From contig NZ_VDMB01000001.1 of assembly GCF_006175995.1 (NCBI RefSeq), positions 124,001 to 188,000 on the forward strand: DNA of 64,000 nucleotides, read 5' to 3'. Position numbers and translations under genes: made by a program. Positions 1 through 9,113 of the stretch are shown piece after piece. The stretch's first letter is position 1. Each line of letters starts with the position of its first letter. The stretch comes from Desulfobotulus mexicanus. GTDB lineage: Bacteria; Desulfobacterota; Desulfobacteria; Desulfobacterales; ASO4-4. The notes beneath the pieces are model-generated. The model was not told where the DNA came from, searched no databases, and was given only the letters and a program-made list of their open reading frames with translations.

Positions 1-1144
1 CGGCGGCAACGGGCATGCCCCGGTTGAAGATGATGGCCTTGTGCAGGATATTGCCGAACTCCCGGATATTGCCGGGCCAGTCATACAGCTCAAGTCTGTC
101 ACGGGCTTCATCACTGATTCCAGGATTTTCCATGCCCGACTCCATGGCAAAACGATGGAGGAAATAATCCGTTAAAAGGGCAATGTCTCCCTTTCTTTCC
201 CTTAGGGGCGGCAGGGTGAGGCTGACTACATTGAGGCGATAGTAGAGGTCTTCCCGGAATATACCTTCTTCTATGGCCTGCTCCAGATTGCGGTTGGTGG
301 CGGCAATGATGCGAACATCCACAGGAATGGTGTCCCTTCCGCCAATGCGTTCAATGCTGCGTTCCTGCAGCAGCCTCAGCAGCTTGGACTGCAGGGAAAG
401 GGGCATGTCTCCGATTTCATCGAGAAACACAGTACCGCCGTTGGCTTGTTCGATTTTCCCCATGCGCCGCTGTACGGCACCGGTAAAGGCTCCCTTTTCA
501 TAGCCGAAGAGCTCGGATTCCAGAAGGGTTTCCGGTATGGCAACACAGTTGATGATCTGAAAGGGTTTTTTGGATCTGCTGCTGTGCTGGTAAATGGCGC
601 TGGCCACAAGTTCCTTGCCCGTGCCGGATTCTCCCCGGATAAGTACTGTGGCCTCGGTGGCCGTAACCCTGCCGATGGCCTTGTAAACCTGCTGCATGGC
701 AGGGCTGCGGCCGATGATGGCCTCGTTTACGATGACAGGGGTTTCGCTGTCTTCACCCTGAGAAATCTGGGTTTTCATAAATTTTCCCGCATCCAGGGCT
801 TTTCCTATGAGCGTCAGCATATCCGGAATATCAAAGGGTTTTAAAATGTAATCAAAGGCTCCGGCCTTGGTGGCTTCTATGGCGGATTCTGTGGTGCCAA
901 AGGCGGTCATTATGATGACGGGCAGACGGGGATGGTTTGCGTGGATGATGGCAAAGATTTCAAGGCCGTTTTTGCCGGGCATCTGTATGTCCACAATGAC
1001 CAGATCCGGTATCTTTTCTCCCATAAGCCTCAGGCCCGCCTCTCCGGATGCGGCGGTGCTGACCTGAAAGCCTTCTTTGGTGAGCAGGCGCTGAAAGCTG
1101 GTTCTGAGCTGATCATCGTCATCAATGATGAGAATATGGGCCAT
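1..1144 (-). CDS. NtrC-family sigma-54-dependent response regulator (3' end outside window)
   Basis: This is an enhancer-binding activator of sigma-54 RNA polymerase, cut off at the window edge before its DNA-binding domain. Reading from the minus-strand start, there is an N-terminal receiver (DDDDQ acidic pocket, phospho-acceptor Asp in VIVDIQMPG, Lys in ILKPF) of about 120 residues. An AAA+ domain follows with Walker A GESGTGKE, the sigma-54 contact motif GAFTGA, a normal Walker B (GGTVFLDEIGD), and YDWPGNIRE near the window edge. The start codon overlaps the stop codon of the upstream kinase gene (TGATG), so the pair is translationally coupled and the kinase is the likely phosphodonor. The missing C-terminus should be a Fis-type helix-turn-helix. 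Confidence 0.95.
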   Translation of the reverse strand, partial: MAHILIIDDDDQLRTSFQRLLTKEGFQVSTAASGEAGLRLMGEKIPDLVIVDIQMPGKNGLEIFAIIHANHPRLPVIIMTAFGTTESAIEATKAGAFDYILKPFDIPDMLTLIGKALDAGKFMKTQISQGEDSETPVIVNEAIIGRSPAMQQVYKAIGRVTATEATVLIRGESGTGKELVASAIYQHSSRSKKPFQIINCVAIPETLLESELFGYEKGAFTGAVQRRMGKIEQANGGTVFLDEIGDMPLSLQSKLLRLLQERSIERIGGRDTIPVDVRIIAATNRNLEQAIEEGIFREDLYYRLNVVSLTLPPLRERKGDIALLTDYFLHRFAMESGMENPGISDEARDRLELYDWPGNIREFGNILHKAIIFNRGMPVAA

Positions 1145-2649
1145 CAGGCCTCTCCTTTTTTCTGTTCCATGGGGGGCAGCAGGATATCGAAAGAGGTGCC
1201 ATTTCCAGGCAGTGACATAACCTCTATGGAGCCACCGTGGTTTTCAATGATGCGACTTGCAATACTCAGGCCAAGGCCCGTGCCATCCTCCTTGGTGGTG
1301 ACAAAGGGATCAAAGATCCGGGGGAGCATTTCTTCAGGAATTCCAGGACCTGAGTCATGGATACGAATGCGGGTCATGGGCTTCTCATGGGTTTCAAGGC
1401 TTTCGGTTATTTCTATGTGCCCCGGCCTTCCTTCCATGGCCTGACAACTGTTTTCAATGAGGTTGACCAGCACCTCCTTGAGCTGTTCCGGATCTCCTGC
1501 GATATGGGGCAGGTTTTCTCTGCGTTTCACTGTGACGGTGACATCATAGGAGGCCAGTCTGTGTTTCAGCAGAGTCAGGGCCTGATCCACCACATCCGAG
1601 GGGCAGATGGACTGGATTTTTAGTTTCGGAGGTCTTGAAAACTCCAGAAAATGCTGGACAATTGTATCAATATGGTTGATTTCGTTTGATATAACATCAA
1701 AATCCTCCCTCTGGTCCTCATCCAGTTTCAGGGAGCGGGACAGGGAAAAAAGACGCATTTTGACGGAGGTGAGGGGATTGCGTATGGAGTGGGCCATGCC
1801 AGCGGCAAGCCTTGCCACAATGACCATTCGTTCGGCCTGTTCCAGATTTTCCCGGCTGCGCTCCAGTTTGCGGGAGGCTTCCCCTGCATTGCGGATCAGG
1901 CCCTGAACGCCCCTGCTGACAGCGTTGACCTCGTTGCCCCTTTGATAGTGCATGGCTCCCGTGGCCTGGGCCAGTTTCCTTAAGGGCCTTAGAATCTGTC
2001 TTGATATTTCTATGCCAAGGACGAAAACAAAGGCTGATGTGATGAGGAGAATGGAAAGGGTGAGGTTTCTGACCTGCCGGGTTTCCTTTCTTACATTTTC
2101 CTGAAGGTCTCTGAGGGCAGTGGCCTGAAGGGTTTTAAAGTCTTCGCAGAGCTGTATGATACGGAAAAAAAGAACACGGATTTCCGGGTGCTGTTCCTGC
2201 CCCTCCTGAAGGCGGCCTGAAACATAATGGTCAATGACAGCGTCTTTCATGAGAATATAGCGCTGGTAATTTTTGTCGATTTCCCTGATCAGGTCTTTCT
2301 GGGCCGGTGTTCTGGCCCGGCTTTTCGCATCTTCCAGTTTTTCCCTGAAGATGCGTCGGTATTCTCCCAGCCTCCGCAGCCATTCCGGGTCTTTGTCCTG
2401 CATATAATAAGTGACAAAGCCCTTTTGATTTATCATGGCAGTTTCCAGGGCCTCTGCGGACTGGAAAGCCGCAATGCTGCGGGGAATGTCCTCGTTCACC
2501 AGATTTTCAAGGGTCCGGGTGTACCAGGCCATGATGCCCGTTCCCGCACTCATCAGCAGAAGAATACCACCCAGAGAAAGATAAAGACGGCTCCTTAAGC
2601 TTAGGATGCCGTCTTCTTTTTTTGATGCGGTGCAGGCTGGAGATTCCAT
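1144..2649 (-). CDS. Membrane sensor histidine kinase paired with the NtrC-type regulator
   Basis: This 501-residue kinase is predicted to phosphorylate the regulator that starts in its stop codon. There is a transmembrane helix at about residues 24-44, then a periplasmic helical region of about 150 residues with no recognised ligand-binding fold (a four-helix bundle type is likely). A second helix lies near 196-214, followed by a HAMP linker. The H-box is AAGMAHSIRNPLTS, and the catalytic domain has LVNLIENSCQAM (N box), DSGPGI (G1), a DPFVTTK segment and GTGLGLSIA (G2). An AGGA ribosome-binding site lies about 7 bases before the ATG. All catalytic motifs are present. The signal sensed is unknown. 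Confidence 0.93.
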   Translation of the reverse strand: MESPACTASKKEDGILSLRSRLYLSLGGILLLMSAGTGIMAWYTRTLENLVNEDIPRSIAAFQSAEALETAMINQKGFVTYYMQDKDPEWLRRLGEYRRIFREKLEDAKSRARTPAQKDLIREIDKNYQRYILMKDAVIDHYVSGRLQEGQEQHPEIRVLFFRIIQLCEDFKTLQATALRDLQENVRKETRQVRNLTLSILLITSAFVFVLGIEISRQILRPLRKLAQATGAMHYQRGNEVNAVSRGVQGLIRNAGEASRKLERSRENLEQAERMVIVARLAAGMAHSIRNPLTSVKMRLFSLSRSLKLDEDQREDFDVISNEINHIDTIVQHFLEFSRPPKLKIQSICPSDVVDQALTLLKHRLASYDVTVTVKRRENLPHIAGDPEQLKEVLVNLIENSCQAMEGRPGHIEITESLETHEKPMTRIRIHDSGPGIPEEMLPRIFDPFVTTKEDGTGLGLSIASRIIENHGGSIEVMSLPGNGTSFDILLPPMEQKKGEA

Positions 2650-2712
2650 ATAAGATCCTTGGAAAAGACAGGGGACGATGCTGTCCGTCCCCTGTTTTGT
2701 GTATCGAAGCTA

Positions 2713-4188
2713 TTATCCCAGCATAGAAACGGGCATACCCATCAGGGGCCAGATAACCAGAATGAAGAGACTGAGTACAGCCAGTAGCAGAATACTGGCA
2801 ATAATACCAAATTTAAAGAACTCTCCTGTGGTGAACTGGCCTGAGTTGTAGGCAATGGCGTTGGGTGCGGCACCCACCAGCAGGAGGAAGGGCATACCTG
2901 CGGTGACAAGGGCTGCAAAGGTGATAACCTCGGGAGCCACGTTGAGGTAGGGCGCAATGACCAGGGCCACCGGCATGGAAATGGCAATGGCAGCCACGTT
3001 CATGATGAAGTTGGTCATGGCCAGAACAAAGACAGCCATGCCCATGACAAATACAAACCAGTGGGCTTTCTCAAAGAGGGTCAGCCAGTGCACGGCCATC
3101 CACTGGGCTGCTCCGGTCTGCCAGAGGCAGAAGCCTATGCTCATGGCACCGCCGAAAAGAAGAATGATGTTCCAGGGTACGGATTCCAGATCCTCTATGG
3201 TGAGGATGCGGGTGGTGAAGAAAATCAGGGTGGTTATGAGGATGAGGCCGGTTTTATCCAGCTTGCCCAGTGCGGGGATGAAGCTTCCTAAGGACATGAT
3301 GGCAATACAGGTGATAACTACGGAAGCGGCAATGATTTCCTTGGATGTGATGCCACCCTGCTGTGCAGCCAGTTCCGCAGCCCTTTCACGGACACCGTCA
3401 ATTTTCTTTTTTTCCGGGGGAAGGAGAAGTATCATCATGCCCCAGATGAGAAAGGCCATGAGCCAGCCTATTGGTGCCATGTAGTAGGTCAGCTCGAAAA
3501 AGGAAATTTCACGACCCACAATGTCTTTGTAAAAACCCAGAGCTACAGGCGCACGGGCAGCACCCAGAAGGGTGACTATACTTCCGGCACCGGCCACATA
3601 GGCCATGCCTATGAAAAGGCCTTTTCCGAAATTGGTGGGCTTGGAAGGATCGTCGGAGTACATGGCATAAACGGCCAGCAGCAGGGGATACATGGTGGCT
3701 GCAACGGCGGTGTGGGCCATGAAATGGGTGAGGGCTACTGTGATGAGAAAACAGCCCAGCATGATGAGATGGGTTTTTTCACCCACAATGGCGAGCATTT
3801 TGTAGGCAATGCGTTTGGTAAGTCCTGTTTTGGTGAATACAATGCCTATGATGAGGGAGGCAAAGATGAACATGACCGAAGGGGTCATGAAGTCTTTAAA
3901 GGCATCATTGGCGGAACGCACATGGAACATTACCTGCATGACACCGATGAGGATACTGGTGATGCCGATGGGCACAACTTCAAAGACCCACCAGGTGCCC
4001 GCCAGAAGGAAGATGGCAATGGCACCCTTGGCCTGGGGGGAGAGGCTGAAGGAAGCTCCCATGGGATCTATGGCGTCGGGGAAGGGGGGAGCCCAGTAAA
4101 CGATGCAGAAAAGAAAAAGCCCCAGAAACATGAAAAAGAGGCGCTTGTAGTCAACCTGAGCCTTTTGAACGGCAGCAGAGGCACTCAT
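2713..4188 (-). CDS. DASS/SLC13-family anion:sodium symporter
   Basis: This is a 491-residue polytopic inner-membrane protein with about 11-13 hydrophobic segments. Proteins of the DASS/SLC13 family import sulfate, dicarboxylates or related anions with sodium. The two family substrate/sodium-site segments appear as MTNFIMNVAAIAISMP in the C-terminal half and GAAPNAIAYNSGQF shortly after it. An AAGGAG ribosome-binding site sits 8 bases before the ATG. The gene lies between two groups of two-component genes, so its expression or activity is probably tied to one of them. The sequence cannot say whether the substrate is sulfate, a sulfonate or a C4-dicarboxylate. In a sulfate reducer, sulfate or an organic anion are both reasonable. 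Confidence 0.88.
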   Translation of the reverse strand: MSASAAVQKAQVDYKRLFFMFLGLFLFCIVYWAPPFPDAIDPMGASFSLSPQAKGAIAIFLLAGTWWVFEVVPIGITSILIGVMQVMFHVRSANDAFKDFMTPSVMFIFASLIIGIVFTKTGLTKRIAYKMLAIVGEKTHLIMLGCFLITVALTHFMAHTAVAATMYPLLLAVYAMYSDDPSKPTNFGKGLFIGMAYVAGAGSIVTLLGAARAPVALGFYKDIVGREISFFELTYYMAPIGWLMAFLIWGMMILLLPPEKKKIDGVRERAAELAAQQGGITSKEIIAASVVITCIAIMSLGSFIPALGKLDKTGLILITTLIFFTTRILTIEDLESVPWNIILLFGGAMSIGFCLWQTGAAQWMAVHWLTLFEKAHWFVFVMGMAVFVLAMTNFIMNVAAIAISMPVALVIAPYLNVAPEVITFAALVTAGMPFLLLVGAAPNAIAYNSGQFTTGEFFKFGIIASILLLAVLSLFILVIWPLMGMPVSMLG

Positions 4189-4275
4189 AATGACAACTCC
4201 TTGAATAATATTGGAAGATGGATTTTTGTTTTCAGGAAAGCCCCGATTGCATGGGTTCTTTCCCCAATGAAAAAA

Positions 4276-4710
4276 TTACCAGCCTTTATGCTGGATGATG
4301 TTATCCGTTTCCGCTTTTTGAATACGGTCTTCATGGCTGGCCTTGACGGCGGCAGCTTCTTTAATTTTTAAGGTAAGGGTTTCGGCATCTGTGGGCTTGA
4401 TGAGAAAATCATGGGCCCCCTGTTTCATGCCTTCAATGGCCGTCTCCACCGTTGCCTGCCCGGAAAGAAGAACAACCTGCATCATGGGATTGATGGCCTT
4501 GATCTGTTTTAGGACTTCAATGCCGCTGAGGCCGGGCATGAGGATGTCCAGCACCACAACATCGGTTTCATGGGGGTTTTCGGCAATGGCTTCCAGGCAC
4601 TGGCTTCCGTTGTAAGCTTTGCTTACGATGAAATCCCGCATGGTAAGCCTCTGGGCGAGGGTATCCACAAAGGGAGCCTCGTCATCCACGAGCATGACTC
4701 TGATTTTCAT
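4276..4710 (-). CDS. Stand-alone CheY-like response regulator
   Basis: This 144-residue protein is a single receiver domain with no output domain. The acidic pocket is VDDE, the phospho-acceptor Asp is in VVVLDILMPG, the conserved Ser/Thr is in LLSGQA and the Lys is in LIKPT. About 20 extra residues follow the last helix. The ribosome-binding site AGGAG is close upstream. It lies just downstream of the SLC13 transporter on the same strand and upstream of nothing else before the kinase pair, so it may act by protein-protein contact or phosphorelay rather than DNA binding. Confidence 0.9.
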   Translation of the reverse strand: MKIRVMLVDDEAPFVDTLAQRLTMRDFIVSKAYNGSQCLEAIAENPHETDVVVLDILMPGLSGIEVLKQIKAINPMMQVVLLSGQATVETAIEGMKQGAHDFLIKPTDAETLTLKIKEAAAVKASHEDRIQKAETDNIIQHKGW

Positions 4711-4880
4711 TTTTTCTCCTTGGCGCCTGTAGGAAATATTCCACCATAAAGGTTTCGGGGACCCTTAGGGGCTGCTTTGTTCCACAAGGCTGTCTGTGGG
4801 AAGATATCCCTGTAATTTATGTGTTGCCTATATTTTTTATGGTCAATGTCCATAAGAATCCTTGAATGGTTCCTTATATA

Positions 4881-6092
4881 TTATGGTGTTTCCCGCCTTT
4901 TCAGGATACGGGCATGGGCTTTGTTTATGGTTGCCTTCAGCTCATTGATATCCGCAGGCTTCTGCAGGCAGGCAAAGGCCCCCATGTCCATGCAGCGCTG
5001 CCGGTCAGTCTCCGAGCCATGGCCTGAAAGAATGATGATTTCTATGTCCGGGTATTTCTGCCTTGTCCTGCGGAGTACTTCAAAACCGTTAATACCGGGC
5101 ATCATGAGATCAAGAACCATGACATCCGGTGCATCTGTTTCCAGCAGGTCAAGGGCTTCTTTTCCGGAAAAAACGGCATGACTTGGATACTCCCTCATGC
5201 GGAGGCGCTCCGAGAGGGTCTGGACAAACTCCTTCTCATCATCCACCAGAAGAACCTTGCAAGCCACGGCAGCATCATATCTGTGGTAGTTTCTGGCATC
5301 GGTGGATACGGGACCGATGCAGATTTCCACTTCCTGTACACCGGGGGATGCGGATACTATGCTGTGCAGTTCGTTTGCCAGTTTTGAAGGATGGGGGAAT
5401 TTTTTTTCTATGGTGAGGCGTACTCTGCCCTGAAATACATCCACCTCCACATCGTGTCCTGCCAGATTGAGCTCCAGTTCAACCCTTGTCCGAAGACGGA
5501 AATCCTCCATAATCCAGCGGCCTTCTTTTGTAATCTGGTGCCGGGGCTGCGTCATGGTTTCAAGGATTTCTTCCAGGGGATTTTCTGCCTTGTCCATGGT
5601 CAGAATCATATGGAAGTGGTCTTTATCCATGGACGGTTTTTTCCAGAGGTGGCGGGTCCATAGGGCGGTGATGGTGTCGTGACGGCGGATGTCTTCTTCG
5701 GCTTCTTTTTCCGTGGTACCCATGGCTTTCGCCTGCATGATCCGCCATCTGCGGCCTGCTGTGATATGGATTCTCAGAACGTGGCTCAGGGAGAAGGGGA
5801 GAAGCAGGGCCGTGTGACCTGTAAAAATCTGGCCCTCGGTTTCCAGGAGGTCAGCGAGTGTGGCCCTTAGGCAGGCGGTGGCATATTCTTTTTCGTGGGT
5901 GAAATTATTGAATACGCTGGTTCCTGAGTAGAGGGCTTTTTTAAGAATCGCAGGTTTTATGTGGTGTCTGAGGGAGCAGCGTTCGATAATGTCCGTATCC
6001 CGAAAGATTCGGGAGCGGGTTTTCTGGCAGAGATCATCCACCAGAGATTCGCTTCCTGCATATCGAACACTGAAAAGGGAAAGGATGGTCAT
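4881..6092 (-). CDS. Fusion: cytidylate-kinase-like domain, BON-like domain, receiver domain
   Basis: This is a 403-residue protein. Residues 1-190 resemble the cytidylate-kinase-like fold, starting MTILSLFSVRYAGSES, but the P-loop lacks the usual Gly-Lys, so nucleotide phosphotransfer is doubtful. Residues of about 195-265 (VEVDVFQGRVRLTI onward) look like a BON or BON-like alpha/beta module. The C-terminal 120 residues are a receiver with VDDE, phospho-acceptor Asp in VMVLDLMMPG, LSGHG and LQKPA. I chose the ATG at 6092 because AGGAG lies 6 bases upstream. An open frame continues 25 codons further upstream without support. A kinase-like domain attached to a receiver next to an anion transporter suggests a nucleotide-sensing regulator, which is inference. 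Confidence 0.8.
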   Translation of the reverse strand: MTILSLFSVRYAGSESLVDDLCQKTRSRIFRDTDIIERCSLRHHIKPAILKKALYSGTSVFNNFTHEKEYATACLRATLADLLETEGQIFTGHTALLLPFSLSHVLRIHITAGRRWRIMQAKAMGTTEKEAEEDIRRHDTITALWTRHLWKKPSMDKDHFHMILTMDKAENPLEEILETMTQPRHQITKEGRWIMEDFRLRTRVELELNLAGHDVEVDVFQGRVRLTIEKKFPHPSKLANELHSIVSASPGVQEVEICIGPVSTDARNYHRYDAAVACKVLLVDDEKEFVQTLSERLRMREYPSHAVFSGKEALDLLETDAPDVMVLDLMMPGINGFEVLRRTRQKYPDIEIIILSGHGSETDRQRCMDMGAFACLQKPADINELKATINKAHARILKRRETP

Positions 6093-6346
6093 GGATGCTC
6101 CTGATGCGTTCAAAAGATGCTGCTGTCCTGTTTTCGGATCATTATCCTGTTGCAAAGGCGGGGCCAAAGGTCAGAAAATTTCAGTCTCTGTGATGCTTTG
6201 GTTTTTAAAGGTCTTGATTTTAAGTTGTATTTTGTTTTTGCTGGCGGGGGTGTTTTTTTTGGCGGCAGGGATGGCTAGGGGAAAAGGTCTGTCCTTGAAC
6301 CCATGTGAAACAAAAAGACACGCTGTCTGTTGGGCCTTTTGAAACA

Positions 6347-6943
6347 TTATGAATCAGAATTGTGTTTTATGCGGATACTGCTCGCATCTCCTGTCAGGTG
6401 AAAGTTACCGGACAGCTTTCTTGGATTCAGTTCAGAAAAAAGGCCCGATCCATGGAAGCATACCTCCGGTCCTTCTGTGAAGGATACAGAAATGAGGCTG
6501 TCTTCGGGAAGATTTAAACAAAGCTCCAGTGCCTGAAAGAGGGCTGCATAAAAATAAAATTTTGATGCCCTGATATGAATGATTTTTTCTTTGGTTTCGG
6601 GTGCAAGGGTGATACGCCGGAGTCTGCAAAGGCGCTCCGTCAGCTTAAAAAAATCAACGGCCGCCTCCTGAATATCTATACTTTCTTCCGGGTGGTCTGA
6701 ACTGTGGGCAAAGCTGTTGAGGTGGTCAATGAGCTGGCTTCCCCTCTGGACCTGATCTGAAATGGCTTTAAAACCGTTCTGGATGCGTTCTTCTTTGTCG
6801 GTTTCTTTTTCCTGACCCTGCAGAGCCATAATATCCTGCATCAGTCCGCTGGTTTCCCGGATCACGGCCAGAACGTTGCGAAGCTCGTGGGTGACGGATG
6901 CTGTGATTTTTCCTGCAAAACGGATTTCCTCAAAATTACTCAT
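6347..6943 (-). CDS. Small H-box protein without a recognisable ATPase domain (possible histidine phosphotransferase)
   Basis: This 198-residue protein has a clear dimerisation/phospho-acceptor helix, ASVTHELRNVLAVIRE, at about residues 15-30. The remaining 130 residues show no N box, G1 (DxGxG) or G2 (GTGLGL) motif. This is the layout of Spo0B/ChpT-type phosphotransfer proteins, which keep an H-box and a degenerate ATPase-like fold. It could equally be a decayed kinase. It lies 3' of a stand-alone receiver gene and 5' of the kinase-like/receiver fusion, so several receivers are at hand as partners. Its ribosome-binding site lies in a perfect 17-bp tandem duplication. Confidence 0.75.
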   Translation of the reverse strand: MSNFEEIRFAGKITASVTHELRNVLAVIRETSGLMQDIMALQGQEKETDKEERIQNGFKAISDQVQRGSQLIDHLNSFAHSSDHPEESIDIQEAAVDFFKLTERLCRLRRITLAPETKEKIIHIRASKFYFYAALFQALELCLNLPEDSLISVSFTEGPEVCFHGSGLFSELNPRKLSGNFHLTGDASSIRIKHNSDS

Positions 6944-6977
6944 TGTAAATTATCCCCTCTTGTAAATTATCCCCTCT
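6944..6977. repeat. Perfect 17-bp tandem duplication containing a ribosome-binding site
   Basis: TGTAAATTATCCCCTCT occurs twice without a gap. On the minus strand each copy supplies AGAGGGGAT, so the H-box gene downstream has two Shine-Dalgarno-like boxes. The upstream receiver gene ends in the first one. A recent slippage event is the simplest explanation. Confidence 0.9.
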
Positions 6978-7356
6978 AAGGCTGCTTTGCATCCGGTATG
7001 GCTTCCTGTATTTTCCGGATCAGCTCTTCAATGTTTAAAGGTTTCATAAGGTAATCAAAGGCGCCCAGCCGCATTCCCTCCATGCCTTCTCTGGTAGAAC
7101 CGTGGCCCGTTAGCAGGATAACCGGAACGGAAGGCTGAATTTCCTTGAGCCTTGCCAGCACTTCCAGACCGCCTATACCGGGCATCATGAGATCCAGGAG
7201 CACAATATCAAAGGTGTCTGGTGTGAATATGGAAAGGGCCGTTTCCCCGTCTTCGGCAATGGTGGGTGAAAATCCACGGATTTCCAGCCTTTCTGCCAGA
7301 GTAACCACAAATTCCTCTTCATCATCCACAAGGAGGATGCTTAAATGGTATTTCAT
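6976..7356 (-). CDS. Stand-alone CheY-like response regulator
   Basis: This 126-residue protein is one receiver domain. It has VDDEEE, phospho-acceptor Asp in IVLLDLMMPG, LLTGHG and LMKPL. Its start codon overlaps the stop of the dCache-type kinase upstream (ATGA), so it is the most likely direct target of that kinase. No output domain is present. The stop codon lies inside the 17-bp tandem duplication that carries the ribosome-binding site of the next gene. Confidence 0.92.
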   Translation of the reverse strand: MKYHLSILLVDDEEEFVVTLAERLEIRGFSPTIAEDGETALSIFTPDTFDIVLLDLMMPGIGGLEVLARLKEIQPSVPVILLTGHGSTREGMEGMRLGAFDYLMKPLNIEELIRKIQEAIPDAKQP

Positions 7357-9113
7357 TCCTTTTCCCTTTCATCCGCAGGATTTTCTGCTTCACTACTTCT
7401 GCTGTCTCCCTTCAGGGGCAGGGAAATGGTGAAGATGCTGCCTTCTCCCTCTTTACTGCTGACCTGTATGGTACCGCCCAGTTTTTTAATTATACCGTAG
7501 GTGATGGAAAGCCCGAGACCTGTACCGCTGCCCTTTTTGGTGGAAAAGAAGGGGTCGAAAATATGTTTCCGGGTTTCCTCAGTCATGCCACAGCCATTGT
7601 CTTCTATGGAGACCAAAACCTTTTTTTTGCGAATTTCAAACCGGGTACGTATTTTTATGCAGCCGCCGTTTTCCACGGCGGCAAAGGCGTTGGTGAGAAT
7701 ATTGAGAAAAACCTGCTGCAGCTGGCCCTTGTCCGAAACAATGGGCGGCAGTTCCGGAGACAGAAGCAGTTGCATGTCAATCTGGCGGTAGCTGGCTTCC
7801 CTTTCAAGGAAGCCCAGTGTATCCCTTAGAATGCCGTTGAGCTCCAGCTTTTCAAACTGCACGTCAATGCGCCTTGCAAAACCAAGTAGTCTGTGGGTGA
7901 TGGTCCGGCATCGTTCCACGGACTGCAGGATATTATCCGTAAGGGCCATGAAACGATTTTGATGTTCAAAGGGTTCTGAGAGGCCCACAAGATCCTGCAT
8001 CAGCCCTGCTTTTTCATTGATGATGGCCAGGGGGTTATTGATTTCATGGGCCACACCTGCGGCCAGACGGCCAATGGAGGAAAGCTTCTGGGTATGCTGC
8101 AGCTCCTGTATGGCTGTGGCCCTTCTTTCATCGGAGTTGCGGATTCGCTGCACCAGTACGTCGGCAACGCCCACCACGGCAAGGATAATGGCCACAACGC
8201 CAACGCCGAAAATGATGAGCATTTCCACCTTCAGTGCATAAAAACTGCGCAGCAGCACAGAGAGTGGTTTGACCAGTACCAGCGTGTAATTGGTGCGTAC
8301 CGGGGCAAAGGCCACAAGTACTTCCTTGCCCGCAGGATCTCTGGTTTTAATGGTGTAGGTGCCGTGGATGCCCGGCGGAATATCAAAGGGGGATTTTTCC
8401 AGTATTTTTCCGTAGAAACGGGCATTGGTCTGGAGAATGCCCTCGGGATTGACCAGAAAGGCATCAAATTCCGGCCGCAGGGCCATGCTGGCAATGAGGG
8501 CTTCGTAACGGCCCGTATCCAGAGTGGCCCGGATAAACCATATGCTGCCGTCTTCTGCCATGCGCTGTACCACAATGACCACATGGGGAAATTTTCTGTA
8601 TCCCATGAAAACATCGGAAATATAGACGCCCCGGACGGAAACTTCCTGAAAGGAAGGCTGCTGGGAATAATCTTTTCCAAGAAGATTGTAGGGACCTGCA
8701 TAGCTCACAAGGGCTCCCTGCTCATTAATGAGTCCCAGATCCACAAAGCCCACAAACTCCGAGCGCATGGTCCGCAGTACCCGCTGCAGGGTCTGTTCAT
8801 TCTGCAGTTCTTCGTGGGTGTATGCGTGGGCAATGAAGCGGACTGTGGAGAGGCGTTCTTCTATGAAAAGCTCAAAGGAGTGGCGGGTGTCTTCGGCCAT
8901 TACGTGTATGGGCCTCAGGATTTCGCTTTCAAGGTTGGCTCTGTAGAGGCTGTAGTTTATGCCCGCCATCAGGGCCAGGGGAATGATGCAGACAAGGCAC
9001 ATGATGAGGATGATATTGCGTTTTAAAATGACATAACGGTGGGGGGAGATGCTGTCTTCGGGAAAGGTCAGCATGGAATTGACGGCTTTATGCCAGAGTT
9101 TTCTAAGAAACAT
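7353..9113 (-). CDS. Membrane sensor histidine kinase with a large periplasmic (dCache-type) sensor region
   Basis: This 586-residue kinase has a first transmembrane helix near residues 36-56 and a periplasmic region of about 230 residues with the layout of a double Cache domain. A second helix lies near residues 302-325. The H-box is AAGVAHEINNPLAII and the catalytic motifs are FLNILTNAFAAVENG (N box), EDNGCGM (G1), DPFFSTK and GTGLGLSITYG (G2). I chose the ATG at 9113, which has GGAGG 6-7 bases upstream. A possible earlier ATG at 9149 lacks such a site. The gene overlaps the end of the NifX-like gene by about 11 bases, and its own end overlaps the next receiver gene. Cache domains usually bind small organic molecules, and the ligand is unknown. 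Confidence 0.92.
   Translation of the reverse strand: MFLRKLWHKAVNSMLTFPEDSISPHRYVILKRNIILIMCLVCIIPLALMAGINYSLYRANLESEILRPIHVMAEDTRHSFELFIEERLSTVRFIAHAYTHEELQNEQTLQRVLRTMRSEFVGFVDLGLINEQGALVSYAGPYNLLGKDYSQQPSFQEVSVRGVYISDVFMGYRKFPHVVIVVQRMAEDGSIWFIRATLDTGRYEALIASMALRPEFDAFLVNPEGILQTNARFYGKILEKSPFDIPPGIHGTYTIKTRDPAGKEVLVAFAPVRTNYTLVLVKPLSVLLRSFYALKVEMLIIFGVGVVAIILAVVGVADVLVQRIRNSDERRATAIQELQHTQKLSSIGRLAAGVAHEINNPLAIINEKAGLMQDLVGLSEPFEHQNRFMALTDNILQSVERCRTITHRLLGFARRIDVQFEKLELNGILRDTLGFLEREASYRQIDMQLLLSPELPPIVSDKGQLQQVFLNILTNAFAAVENGGCIKIRTRFEIRKKKVLVSIEDNGCGMTEETRKHIFDPFFSTKKGSGTGLGLSITYGIIKKLGGTIQVSSKEGEGSIFTISLPLKGDSRSSEAENPADEREKE

Noticed and set aside
3712-4371. Plus-strand frame opposite the SLC13 transporter
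   Set aside because: It is a His/Gly-rich mirror of the membrane protein with no independent support.
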